Below are positions 1 to 7,808 of a stretch of 11,224 bases of DNA, piece by piece. Within the stretch, counting starts at the first letter, position 1; each line of letters begins with the position of its first letter. Location of the stretch: the NCBI GenBank assembly GCA_028694275.1, contig JAQUTS010000044.1, forward strand, positions 1 to 11,224, in the 5' to 3' direction. A program made the translations under genes and the position numbers. The notes beneath the pieces are model-generated. The model did no database searches and had not been told where the DNA came from. It saw only the letters and a program-made list of their open reading frames with translations. This DNA is from Candidatus Gastranaerophilales bacterium. Its GTDB lineage: Bacteria > Cyanobacteriota > Vampirovibrionia > Gastranaerophilales > CAJFVJ01.

Positions 1-282
1 TGCAATCGGAATATTTGTATCAATCGTCACCTTGATAGCAGACGGTGATTGCCCAACGCAGGCATAAAGCTGCTCTATCGCGCGATAAATAATATTACTG
101 TCATCAGCAGGAAGATGAAGATCTTGGATTTCATCATCCTTTGACACAAGCTCAATTTCGACTCCGCCCAAGACAGTTTCTTCAATAGTAATGGTATTGT
201 ACAAAGGCAAAGCCATTCCAAAACTGTCAAATCCCGGGCCTATATTCGCCGTTGTTGCCGGCACTCTAACTGAAATTTTCAT
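1..282 (-). CDS. thrB: Homoserine kinase, N-terminal part (cut by window edge)
   Basis: Homoserine kinase phosphorylates L-homoserine with ATP in the cytoplasm, the step before threonine synthase. Only the first 94 codons are in the window. The protein opens MKISVRVPATTANIGPGFDS, the characteristic N-terminus of ThrB in the GHMP kinase superfamily (usual form VPA(S/T)(S/T)AN(L/I)GPGFD). The visible part ends at TIDTNIPIA, just where the GLGSSAA ATP-binding loop would follow outside the window. The ATG lies 3 nt after the stop of the upstream M16 peptidase gene, so this is the fourth and last visible gene of the leuA-purB-M16-thrB run. The Shine-Dalgarno is weak (AGAAG, 8 nt before the ATG), which suggests translation depends partly on coupling to the upstream gene. 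Other GHMP kinases (mevalonate kinase, IspE) are less likely because the N-terminal motif is ThrB-specific. Confidence 0.92.
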   Translation of the reverse strand, partial: MKISVRVPATTANIGPGFDSFGMALPLYNTITIEETVLGGVEIELVSKDDEIQDLHLPADDSNIIYRAIEQLYACVGQSPSAIKVTIDTNIPIA

Positions 283-285
283 ATA

Positions 286-3027
286 TTAATCTTCTATTGG
301 TTCCACTATCGAAGTTACAAACGGTTGTTTGAAATACTTATTTGCAGTTTTCATTATATCATCACCGGTAACTGACTCAATAAGTTTCTCATACTTATCG
401 CTAAAATTATACCCCTTTTGATAAATTTCGTAACGTCCTCTTTGCGATGCTCTTTGGGCATTTGTCTCCTGAGAAAGCGCAATATAACCCACAATACGCT
501 GTTTAGCAAGTTCAAGTTCTTTTTCGCCCACAGGTTGAGTCAAAAGATGGTTGATTTCATTTTTGAACTCTTTTTGAACAAGACCGATATTTTTGGGATT
601 TGTACCTATATAAAAAACAAAATAGCTATTTCCGTAAAAAGACGGATAAGAACAGCCGACCTCATAAGCCAAGCCCTTACGCTCACGCATATCAACAAAA
701 AGTCTTGATGACATGCCGCCTGATAGAATTGAATTTATTACTTTTAAGGTCGCATAATCTTTTTCATCTCCGATACTTGGAACCCTGTACCCAAGCATAA
801 CCCAGGCAGATTGAGTTCGTTTTTTGGTCATAAGCTTTGATGAGAGCTCAAGAGGTTTAAATGGCGTTCTGAATGATTGCATTGCAACGGGTTTGCCTGT
901 TCTTGAGACAAAAGTATCAAATTTGTCTTGAACTTGTTTGACATCAACATCTCCTGATACAGAAATCACCATATTTTGCGGAGCAAAATAACTGTAATAA
1001 TAATTGGCCACATCAGCTCTTGTGATAGTAGGGATGGATTTTTTGATATCACGCATAGAATACCCGTAAGGAGAATTCGGGTACATTTTTGATTTGAGCA
1101 TATCTATCGCAACATTTTGCGGGATATCTTGTTGGAATTTTATTGAATCGAGAAGATCTTTTTTCGCTTTGGCAACTTCTTTTTCAGGGAAATTTGCATT
1201 ATTCAAAATATCACAAAGCACACCAAAAGCCTTATCAAAATCCTCTTGAGTTGATTTCATGCTTATCTGAAAACAATCAGGATTAGACGCAGGCGAAATT
1301 ATTATTCCATTATTCTCCAAAAGTTCTGCTATTTGGCTAGCAGATTGGGTTTTGGTTCCGCGAGTAAGAGTCTTGGCCAAAACATCACAAACACCTGGTT
1401 TATGCACCAAAAACTCGCCGCCTTTTATGAAAACTTCAACAGCAACAATATCTGCCGTATCGTTTTTTTCAACTATCAACTGAGCTCCGCCTTTAGTTGT
1501 ACTCTTGGCAAAAGAACTCTCACAAGCAGGAGAAACTTCTGGCTTATAATTAAACGTCAAAAGCCCTGTGCTCTTTGAAGCTATATGCATAGGCTTAAAA
1601 TCATCTTGAGCTTGGCTGATTTTATCCTTTTCAGGCAAAAGCAAAGACACCGCCATTTTATTAGGGTCAAGATACTGCTGCGCTACACGAAGTATGTCTT
1701 TGTCAGAGATTTTTTTAATTTCGCAAATATAATCCTTATAATAACTAATATTATCTCCGCCCAAAACCATATTGTACCCGATAGAATTGGCAATATCTTC
1801 AACAGATTCATTGCCATAAATATATGAACGTTCAAGAATATTTTTGGCTCTTTGAAGTTCCTCAGCACTCACGCCTTTACTTCTTATGCAACTAATTTGA
1901 TGGATGATTTCATTTTCCACAATGGAATAATTCTGTGAATTAAGCCCCGAACTTATATAAAAAACACTGCTGTCCCGCAAAGAATAATGCCCAGCATCGA
2001 CGTATGTGACAAGGTTTTTGTTCTCTTTTAAAGCCTTATACAAATATGATGTATTACCCTGTCCCAAAATCACAGACAAAAGATCCAATGCATACGCGTC
2101 TTTAGTGTTTTTAAATTCTGTCCCTTTAAAAGCCATCTGCAAATACGCAGTTGAGTATTTTCCTTTTTGAATTTTCGTTTCTATCTTGGTCAAATCAGGT
2201 TCTTTTGAATATTTGCTGCAGATATTTTTCTTTTTATCCTGCTCAAAATACTGCCCTACAAGAGTCAAAGCCTCATTTTTATCAAAATCACCTGCAATGA
2301 CAGTCGTCATATTGGACGGTGTGTACCATGTGTTATAAAAATCCATAACCTCATCTCGAGAAATAGTACTGATAACCTTGGCAGAGCCTATGACTTCTCT
2401 TTTGTAAGGGTGCTGTTTAAAAAGAATCGAGTTCATGTTTTGAAAAACAATGCTGTTTGGGTTGTCTTTTGAACGGTTAATTTCTTCTATAACAACATTT
2501 CTCTCACGATCCATTTCTTCTTGAGGAATGGAAGGATGCAAAAGCATATTTGATTGAAGATCAAGCGCAAGATTCAGATCTTGTTTTTTGATAGTTATGT
2601 AAAAATGGGTGAAATCCTTACTCGTAGCGGCATTATAGACAGCTCCTTTGCCATCGAGAATACGCTCAAAATCACCGGCTGCATATTTAGATGAACCCTT
2701 AAAAAACAAATGCTCCAAAAAATGTGCAACACCTGAATTGGTGTCATTTTCATTAATAGAACCCGTTTTTACCCAGGTGTCAACGCATACGAGTTTACTG
2801 TTCGGGATTTGTTTCAAAACAACAGTCTGCCCGCTCGGAAGCTTAAAAACCTCAGGCTCAGAGCAAAAAGCAACCTGAGTAAAGCAAAAAAAACACACCA
2901 TCATAAGAGCTGTTTTCTTTAATGAAATATTTTTGCATAACGCATGTATTAAATCTTTAAAAAGTGAGTGAATTTTAGCCGAAAGCTCAATGCTTTTGAC
3001 TAAAATCAGCGATCCTAGATTAACCAT
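286..3027 (-). CDS. Exported M16 zinc metallopeptidase with two fused halves
   Basis: This 913-residue protein is a single-chain M16 (pitrilysin/processing-peptidase) enzyme; family members cut peptides inside a closed two-half chamber. The first half carries the inverted zinc motif HFLEH at 102-106; the third ligand is probably E182 in VVIEEI, 76 residues on. The second half aligns at GVCDVLAK (545-552), where the motif residues H, E and H are replaced by D548, A551 and K552, so it has no zinc site. It does keep the GMSSRLF...RERKGLAY block (771-788) typical of the partner half that binds substrate. A hydrophobic stretch at 41-54 followed by AFCS suggests a signal peptide cut near residue 57, with no lipobox. 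The start is set by a perfect GAGGAG 6 nt upstream, giving an unusually long 38-residue lead before the hydrophobic core; the internal Met42/43 have no Shine-Dalgarno. The gene lies between purB and thrB, with 3-nt gaps on both sides. The substrate is unknown. Confidence 0.93.
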   Translation of the reverse strand: MVNLGSLILVKSIELSAKIHSLFKDLIHALCKNISLKKTALMMVCFFCFTQVAFCSEPEVFKLPSGQTVVLKQIPNSKLVCVDTWVKTGSINENDTNSGVAHFLEHLFFKGSSKYAAGDFERILDGKGAVYNAATSKDFTHFYITIKKQDLNLALDLQSNMLLHPSIPQEEMDRERNVVIEEINRSKDNPNSIVFQNMNSILFKQHPYKREVIGSAKVISTISRDEVMDFYNTWYTPSNMTTVIAGDFDKNEALTLVGQYFEQDKKKNICSKYSKEPDLTKIETKIQKGKYSTAYLQMAFKGTEFKNTKDAYALDLLSVILGQGNTSYLYKALKENKNLVTYVDAGHYSLRDSSVFYISSGLNSQNYSIVENEIIHQISCIRSKGVSAEELQRAKNILERSYIYGNESVEDIANSIGYNMVLGGDNISYYKDYICEIKKISDKDILRVAQQYLDPNKMAVSLLLPEKDKISQAQDDFKPMHIASKSTGLLTFNYKPEVSPACESSFAKSTTKGGAQLIVEKNDTADIVAVEVFIKGGEFLVHKPGVCDVLAKTLTRGTKTQSASQIAELLENNGIIISPASNPDCFQISMKSTQEDFDKAFGVLCDILNNANFPEKEVAKAKKDLLDSIKFQQDIPQNVAIDMLKSKMYPNSPYGYSMRDIKKSIPTITRADVANYYYSYFAPQNMVISVSGDVDVKQVQDKFDTFVSRTGKPVAMQSFRTPFKPLELSSKLMTKKRTQSAWVMLGYRVPSIGDEKDYATLKVINSILSGGMSSRLFVDMRERKGLAYEVGCSYPSFYGNSYFVFYIGTNPKNIGLVQKEFKNEINHLLTQPVGEKELELAKQRIVGYIALSQETNAQRASQRGRYEIYQKGYNFSDKYEKLIESVTGDDIMKTANKYFKQPFVTSIVEPIED

Positions 3028-3030
3028 TAT

Positions 3031-4326
3031 TTACTCCTCAAAACGTCTGTAAATCTCAGCAACGTTACTAAGATAATACTTCGTATCAAAACAAGTTTCA
3101 ATTTCTTGCTTATCTAGAATTTTTATCACAGCTTCATCAGACAATAAATTAGACTTGAAGTCACCATTTGGGCTATTCCACGCCGAATGCGCGTTCTTTT
3201 GCACCAGCCTGTATGCTTCTTCGCGAGATAATCCTTTCTCACAAAGAGCCAAAAGTACCCTTTGTGAGTACACCACCCCACCGTAAAGATTTGAGTTTTT
3301 GAGCATATTTTCTTTGTGAACAACGAGATTTTCGATGACATTTTTGAATCTGTTAAGCATATAATCAACCAAAATAGTGCTGTCAGGAATAATAATTCGC
3401 TCAGCAGAACTATGGCTTATATCACGCTCATGCCAAAGAGAAATATTTTCTAAAGCCGCAATGGAATTGGATCTTACCACCCTCGCAAGGCCTGATAAAT
3501 TCTCGGCACTAATCGGGTTTTTCTTATGAGGCATCGCAGATGACCCTTTTTGGCCTTTTGCAAAACCTTCTTCAACTTCCAAAACCTCCGTCCGTTGCAA
3601 ATGACGCAATTCAACCGCACATTGTTCTATGCAAGAAGCAATGAGAGCAAGGTTTTGAAGATAATTTGCATGATAATCTCTCGCTATTACCTGAGTCGAA
3701 ATCCTAGCAGGAACAAGCCCAAGCTCAAGACATGCAAGGCGTTCTATTTCCGGTGAAATATTGCTGTATGTCCCGACAGGCCCCGAAATCTGCCCGACAG
3801 CAATTTCTTTTGCACAAGCTTGAAAACGAGTCAGACTTCGCTCAAAAATATCAAGCCAAGAAAGAAGTTTAACCCCAAAAGTCATAGGCTCCGCATGAAT
3901 TCCGTGCGAACGCCCGATACAAACCGTTTCTTTGTGCTCAATAGCAAGTTTTTTGATGGCAAAAATAACTTCCGTGAGGTCTTTTTCGATTATTTTATTT
4001 GCCGATTTTATCTGTAATGCAAGAGCCGTATCAATCACATCAGAACTCGTAAGCCCCATATGTAAATAACGCGATGCCTCGCCGATATTTTCATTTACAC
4101 AACTCAAAAACGCAATCACGTCATGTTTGACTTCAGCCTCGATTTCATCAATTCGATCTATCGAAAAATCAGCCTTCATCTCAATTTGCGCCATAGCATC
4201 CGATGGAATATCACCAAGCTTATGATAAGCATGACAAACTGCAAGTTCAACATCCAAATATGTCTGAAACTTATGCTCCAAGGTCCAAATTCGGCCCATT
4301 TGTTCTCTTGTGTAACGCTCTATCAT
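3031..4326 (-). CDS. purB: Adenylosuccinate lyase
   Basis: PurB removes fumarate from SAICAR and from adenylosuccinate, two steps of purine/AMP synthesis, as a cytoplasmic homotetramer. The 431-residue length fits the short, Bacillus-type form. Visible landmarks are TSSDVIDTALALQ (93-105), the GRSHGIHAEP block with catalytic His141 (138-147), and the fumarase/aspartase-superfamily signature GSSAMPHKKNP at 261-271 on the flexible active-site loop. The residue order matches adenylosuccinate lyase better than argininosuccinate lyase or fumarase. The ATG has a strong AAGGAG 5 nt upstream that overlaps the leuA stop codon, so purB is probably translated by ribosomes finishing leuA. Its own final two Glu codons (GAGGAG) serve as the Shine-Dalgarno of the next gene. 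It is complete. Confidence 0.97.
   Translation of the reverse strand: MIERYTREQMGRIWTLEHKFQTYLDVELAVCHAYHKLGDIPSDAMAQIEMKADFSIDRIDEIEAEVKHDVIAFLSCVNENIGEASRYLHMGLTSSDVIDTALALQIKSANKIIEKDLTEVIFAIKKLAIEHKETVCIGRSHGIHAEPMTFGVKLLSWLDIFERSLTRFQACAKEIAVGQISGPVGTYSNISPEIERLACLELGLVPARISTQVIARDYHANYLQNLALIASCIEQCAVELRHLQRTEVLEVEEGFAKGQKGSSAMPHKKNPISAENLSGLARVVRSNSIAALENISLWHERDISHSSAERIIIPDSTILVDYMLNRFKNVIENLVVHKENMLKNSNLYGGVVYSQRVLLALCEKGLSREEAYRLVQKNAHSAWNSPNGDFKSNLLSDEAVIKILDKQEIETCFDTKYYLSNVAEIYRRFEE
3034..3039 (-). promoter_or_regulatory. Shine-Dalgarno of M16 gene inside purB end
   Basis: On the minus strand the sequence GAGGAG sits 6 nt before the M16 ATG. These six bases are also the last two Glu codons of purB. 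This fixes the M16 start and implies that ribosomes ending on purB cover and then reuse the site. Confidence 0.8.
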
Positions 4327-4331
4327 AATTG

Positions 4332-4337
4332 CTCCTT
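4332..4337 (-). promoter_or_regulatory. Shine-Dalgarno of purB overlapping leuA stop
   Basis: AAGGAG on the minus strand lies 5 nt before the purB ATG and shares two bases with the TAA stop of leuA. The arrangement is typical of coupled translation and confirms the purB start. Confidence 0.8.
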
Positions 4338-5841
4338 ACTTTAAGAGGTTCAAACCGTTGAAAATCGCCTTCACGTTGGCTTTGGCAGTACTGTTATCCA
4401 TCGCTCTTGCCACAACCGTTTTGCCGTCTTCTGTTCCAAAATGTATAACACTCATCGCATCGGCTTTTACACCTTTTTCTTCATTCAGCGCAACTTGCTC
4501 ATAATGGATAAGATTCAGCGGAAATCCTGCCTTATCAAGGGCATCAAGACAAGCATCAAGATTACCGTCTCCTGTACCTATCATATCAAAGGTTTTCTCA
4601 CCGTATTTGAACTCAAGATTGAACTTGCTATCTGCAATCTGTTTGAAATCAATAAGCTTGAAAGCACCTTTGACCGTGAAAACCTCATCAAAATAAATAT
4701 CAAGAAGTTTTTCTTTTGAAAGTTCGCCAAGCTCCTCTGCCGCTGATTTGGCAACAGGGGCAATTCTAATGGCTTCTTGCATAGTGATTTTGTATGGAGT
4801 TGTATTCAAAATCTCATATATTGCTGTTTTTCCTGATTGACTTGTGAAGCCGAGTTTTTCATCTTCACGCCCTATTAAAGAAGGTTCAAATGCACGATAT
4901 GCACCCTTTTTAAGGTGTTTTGTTTTGGCTGCGCCGTCTTGGTGAATTCCTGATCTGTGCGCAAGAGCATCAGAACCTACCAAAGGAGCTTTCTCCCAAA
5001 TAGGAACGCCTGACATTTCGGCCACACGAAGTGCCGTACCGTATATTTTTGACATATTCAAAGGTACATCCACATCAGAATTATGCAAAACAACGGCAAC
5101 TTCATACATATTTGTATTGCCTGAACGCTCACCAAGGCCGTTTAAGCTGCACTCAAGCTGCGTTGCACCCAAAAAATAGCTCTCAACCGTTGTAGCAGAA
5201 GCCATTCCAAGATCATTATGACAATGCACCGCAACAGTTACTTCCTCAGGAAGAGCGTTGCGCATTTTTTCTACCATTCTCAAAAATTCCATCGGACGAA
5301 AACGCTCAACCGTATTTGGAAGATTGATAATGCTTGCACCGGCTTTGACGACTTCTTGCACGGCATCAATTACTTCATCCAAATTCTCGCGGCAATCGGC
5401 AAAATGCTCAATTGAGAATTGCACTTCACCATATTCAGGCAAAAGTGACTTTGCATAAGCAACAGAATCTACAGCAATTTTTTTAACTTCTGAGAGAGGT
5501 TTTTGTAAAACATACTCAAGCCCAAGAGGATTCATCGCGATAAAAGTATGAATACGGGGCTTTGATGCCTCTTTTACTGCCTGAGCAGCTCTTTCGATAT
5601 CATATTTGACAGCACGCGCAAGACCTGATGCCACAACATTTTCAGGCATAAGACCAGCCAAATATTGCACAGCCTCAAAATCCATATCGCTCGCACTTGG
5701 AAAACCGATTTCAATGCCTTGCACACCAAGTTTCAGCAGTCGTTTGAATATGATTTCTTTTTCTTCTGTATTCCAAGGCTTTTTCAATGCCTGGTTCCCG
5801 TCCCTGAGGGTAACATCATAAAAAAACGGCTGTCTTGTCAT
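4336..5841 (-). CDS. leuA: 2-isopropylmalate synthase
   Basis: The enzyme condenses acetyl-CoA with 2-oxoisovalerate, the first committed step of leucine synthesis. The 501-residue protein has an N-terminal TIM-barrel with TLRDGNQAL (11-19), the metal-binding HCHNDLG (206-212), GLGERSGNT (235-243), and SGIHQDG (297-303) in the linker region. Residues from about 390 to the end form a LeuA-type dimerisation/allosteric domain (GTGDGNLDACLDAL at 422-435), the usual place for leucine feedback inhibition. The DGNQAL wording, in place of DGEQ or DGEQTP, recalls the divergent LeuA branch known from actinobacteria. Homocitrate, citramalate or methylthioalkylmalate synthase are possible relatives, so substrate is inferred from motifs and the regulatory domain. 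The ATG follows a short AGGTGA-type Shine-Dalgarno. It is first in a minus-strand operon with purB, an M16 peptidase and thrB. Confidence 0.85.
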   Translation of the reverse strand: MTRQPFFYDVTLRDGNQALKKPWNTEEKEIIFKRLLKLGVQGIEIGFPSASDMDFEAVQYLAGLMPENVVASGLARAVKYDIERAAQAVKEASKPRIHTFIAMNPLGLEYVLQKPLSEVKKIAVDSVAYAKSLLPEYGEVQFSIEHFADCRENLDEVIDAVQEVVKAGASIINLPNTVERFRPMEFLRMVEKMRNALPEEVTVAVHCHNDLGMASATTVESYFLGATQLECSLNGLGERSGNTNMYEVAVVLHNSDVDVPLNMSKIYGTALRVAEMSGVPIWEKAPLVGSDALAHRSGIHQDGAAKTKHLKKGAYRAFEPSLIGREDEKLGFTSQSGKTAIYEILNTTPYKITMQEAIRIAPVAKSAAEELGELSKEKLLDIYFDEVFTVKGAFKLIDFKQIADSKFNLEFKYGEKTFDMIGTGDGNLDACLDALDKAGFPLNLIHYEQVALNEEKGVKADAMSVIHFGTEDGKTVVARAMDNSTAKANVKAIFNGLNLLK

Positions 5842-5931
5842 TTCTTCACCTATAAATAAACTATAACAAGGTAATTTTACTATAAATAAAGCGAGCTTTC
5901 AAAATGCGCTGATTTTTAGTATTCTTATTCT
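5842..5931. promoter_or_regulatory. Divergent promoter interval leuA / tilS with 11-bp direct repeat
   Basis: This AT-rich 90-bp gap must carry the promoters for both the leuA operon (leftward) and the tilS operon (rightward). For leuA, a TATAGT hexamer lies on the minus strand at 5860-5865, without a clear -35. For tilS, TATTCT occurs twice in tandem at 5920-5925 and 5926-5931. The 11-mer CTATAAATAAA is present twice in the same orientation, at 5850-5860 and 5880-5890, exactly 30 bp apart (about three helical turns); it could be a regulator site or simply AT-rich chance. No riboswitch, T-box or leader peptide for leuA was recognised; the leuA leader is short. Confidence 0.4.
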
Positions 5932-7254
5932 ATGGAAAATAAAATTCTTGATTTTTTACAGAAATATCAAATAATAAACAGCCAAAAAACCTATGCTGTA
6001 GGGTTTTCAGGCGGGCAGGATTCTTTGTGCCTGATTGATATTTTAGATAAATTATCACAAAAATACAACTTCAAAATCATCGCCATCCACATAAATCACA
6101 ATTGGCGCGGCGAAGAATCCAAAAACGAACAACGTTCTTGTTTGGAATTTTGCAAACAAAGAGGAATAGAAATACACACCAAAACCCTTGATATATCTCT
6201 CAAAAAGACCGAAGAAGAAGCCCGAAATGCGCGTTATTCTTTCTTTAAAGAAATATGCCTAAAAACCAACTGTGATGGGGTTTTTACCGCGCACACCAAA
6301 ACTGATAACACAGAGACGATTTTGTATAGAATTATAAAAGGTACAGGAATCAAGGGACTGTGCGCTATTCCTGAATTCAGAGAAGAAGAAGGGATGAAAA
6401 TATACCGCCCGATGCTGTCAATAACAAGGGAACAAACCCAATTATATTGCGCCCAAAACAAGCTCACTGCGAGCCTTGACAGCTCAAATGCGGATGATAA
6501 ATATGCAAGAAACAACCTAAGGCTCAATATTGTTCCATTGCTAAAAAAAATCAACCCAAATCTTGATGATGCACTTGAAAATTTGTCCAAAACAGCATCA
6601 GATTATGAAGATATTTTGACAGATTTTATAGGGCAAAAGCCCTTCACTCCTGAGGTTTTTGCCACATTAACAGAAGCTGAAAAAAAAATCTTCATTCATA
6701 GATTTTTGATAGAAAATAAAATTGACTACAGTGCCAAAAAAATTGAGGAAGTAAAAATATTCCTGAATGAAAGCACCCAAAAGCCTTGCGGAAACACACT
6801 TTCAGCTGGTGTGAATAAATGGATTTTTGCATCTAAAGACAAAATAGAAGTGGTTTCAAAAACTCAAAAAATAGATTTTGAAACAGAGCTAAAACTCAAT
6901 CAGGACAACTATATCAAAGCTCTTGACAAGATTCTGAAAATAGAAGAATATAATGGCGAAAAACCTGATAAATTCCCAAAAGAAACCGATTTTAAAGCTT
7001 TTGTAAACATGCCCAAAAGCCTCTCCCCCCTTAACTTAAGAACAAGAAGAGAAGGGGATATAATACAACCATTTGGGATGAGTGGTACAATGAAGTTAAA
7101 GAAATTTTTCATTAATAAAGGAATCGCAGAACATAAAAGAGATCAAATCCCGCTCATAGTATACAAAAACGAGGTTTTGTGGGCCATAGGAGTGGGACTA
7201 AGCGAAAAACTAAAAGTAACGCAAAAACCAACGCACACAATAGAATTGAGGTAA
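5932..7254 (+). CDS. tilS: tRNA(Ile)-lysidine synthase
   Basis: TilS uses ATP and lysine to convert C34 of the CAU-anticodon tRNA-Ile to lysidine, changing both decoding (AUA) and charging identity; it is essential in most bacteria. The 440-residue protein has the N-type ATP pyrophosphatase P-loop SGGQDS at 26-31, the second motif AHTKTDNTET at 120-129 (commonly AHHxDDQxET), the RNNLRLNIVPLL segment at 193-204, and a complete C-terminal TilS domain from about 365 (LRTRREGD, LKKFFINKGI, RDQIPLIV, WAIGVG). The chosen ATG gives the expected short lead before the P-loop, but no Shine-Dalgarno precedes it; a TATTCT hexamer ends six bases before the ATG, so the mRNA may be leaderless. The stop TAA touches the hpt start region, forming a tilS-hpt pair seen in many bacteria. 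Confidence 0.95.
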   Translation: MENKILDFLQKYQIINSQKTYAVGFSGGQDSLCLIDILDKLSQKYNFKIIAIHINHNWRGEESKNEQRSCLEFCKQRGIEIHTKTLDISLKKTEEEARNARYSFFKEICLKTNCDGVFTAHTKTDNTETILYRIIKGTGIKGLCAIPEFREEEGMKIYRPMLSITREQTQLYCAQNKLTASLDSSNADDKYARNNLRLNIVPLLKKINPNLDDALENLSKTASDYEDILTDFIGQKPFTPEVFATLTEAEKKIFIHRFLIENKIDYSAKKIEEVKIFLNESTQKPCGNTLSAGVNKWIFASKDKIEVVSKTQKIDFETELKLNQDNYIKALDKILKIEEYNGEKPDKFPKETDFKAFVNMPKSLSPLNLRTRREGDIIQPFGMSGTMKLKKFFINKGIAEHKRDQIPLIVYKNEVLWAIGVGLSEKLKVTQKPTHTIELR

Positions 7255-7256
7255 TG

Positions 7257-7808
7257 ATGGAAGTCCTTAACTTAGATAAAAAAGAATCAGAACTTGTCCT
7301 TTTATTCTCGGAAGAACAAATTCAAAACAGAGTAAAAGAGCTTGCAAGCCGTATAAACAGTGACTTTGAGATGAATGAGACTCTACATCTTATATGCGTA
7401 CTAAAAGGTTCAAGCTTCTTTGCAATAGACCTGTCAAGACACCTAAAAATACCCGTACAGATGGAATTTGTAAGACTTTCAAGCTATGGAAATGATCAGA
7501 CTTCTTGCGGCACAGTAAAATCAGTTGATTTAACCCTTCCTGATTTGTCAGACAAAAATGTCCTGATAGTCGAAGACATAATAGACACAGGGCATACAGC
7601 CAAATTTATGAGGAATTACATAATGGGACAACATAAGGCCAAAAAGGTAGAATTTGTAACCCTTTTGGACAAAACCTGCAAACGTGAAGTCGATGTTAAA
7701 ATCAGTTATTCGGGATTTCCGATAGATGACAAGTTTGTTGTCGGCTACGGCCTTGATTATCTTGGATATTACCGCAATCTCAAGTATATCGGGTACTTTC
7801 CCCAATGA
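7257..7808 (+). CDS. hpt: Hypoxanthine phosphoribosyltransferase
   Basis: Hpt joins hypoxanthine (and often guanine) to PRPP to make IMP/GMP in purine salvage. The 183-residue protein shows the PRPP-binding loop VLIVEDIIDTGHT at 102-114, the upstream VLKGSSFF loop at 48-55, and the base-binding/closing segment DDKFVVGYGLDY at 157-168, all in the family order and at the usual length. Two adjacent in-frame ATGs exist (7254 and 7257). The GAGG at 7248-7251 is 5 nt before the second but only 2 nt before the first, so 7257 is preferred. A reading frame continues upstream within tilS but is not needed. Its TGA overlaps the ATG of the next gene (ATGA), implying coupled translation. tilS-hpt is a conserved pair, usually followed by ftsH; that is not so here. 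Confidence 0.95.
   Translation: MEVLNLDKKESELVLLFSEEQIQNRVKELASRINSDFEMNETLHLICVLKGSSFFAIDLSRHLKIPVQMEFVRLSSYGNDQTSCGTVKSVDLTLPDLSDKNVLIVEDIIDTGHTAKFMRNYIMGQHKAKKVEFVTLLDKTCKREVDVKISYSGFPIDDKFVVGYGLDYLGYYRNLKYIGYFPQ

Noticed and set aside
5842..5931. Leucine attenuator or T-box before leuA
   Set aside because: The leader is too short, with no leader peptide rich in Leu codons, no T-box sequence and no terminator hairpin.
7179..7256. Upstream extension of hpt into tilS (26 extra residues)
   Set aside because: The extension is basic, low-complexity and out of frame with tilS coding; the GAGG at 7248-7251 fits the ATG at 7257 and Hpt normally starts there.
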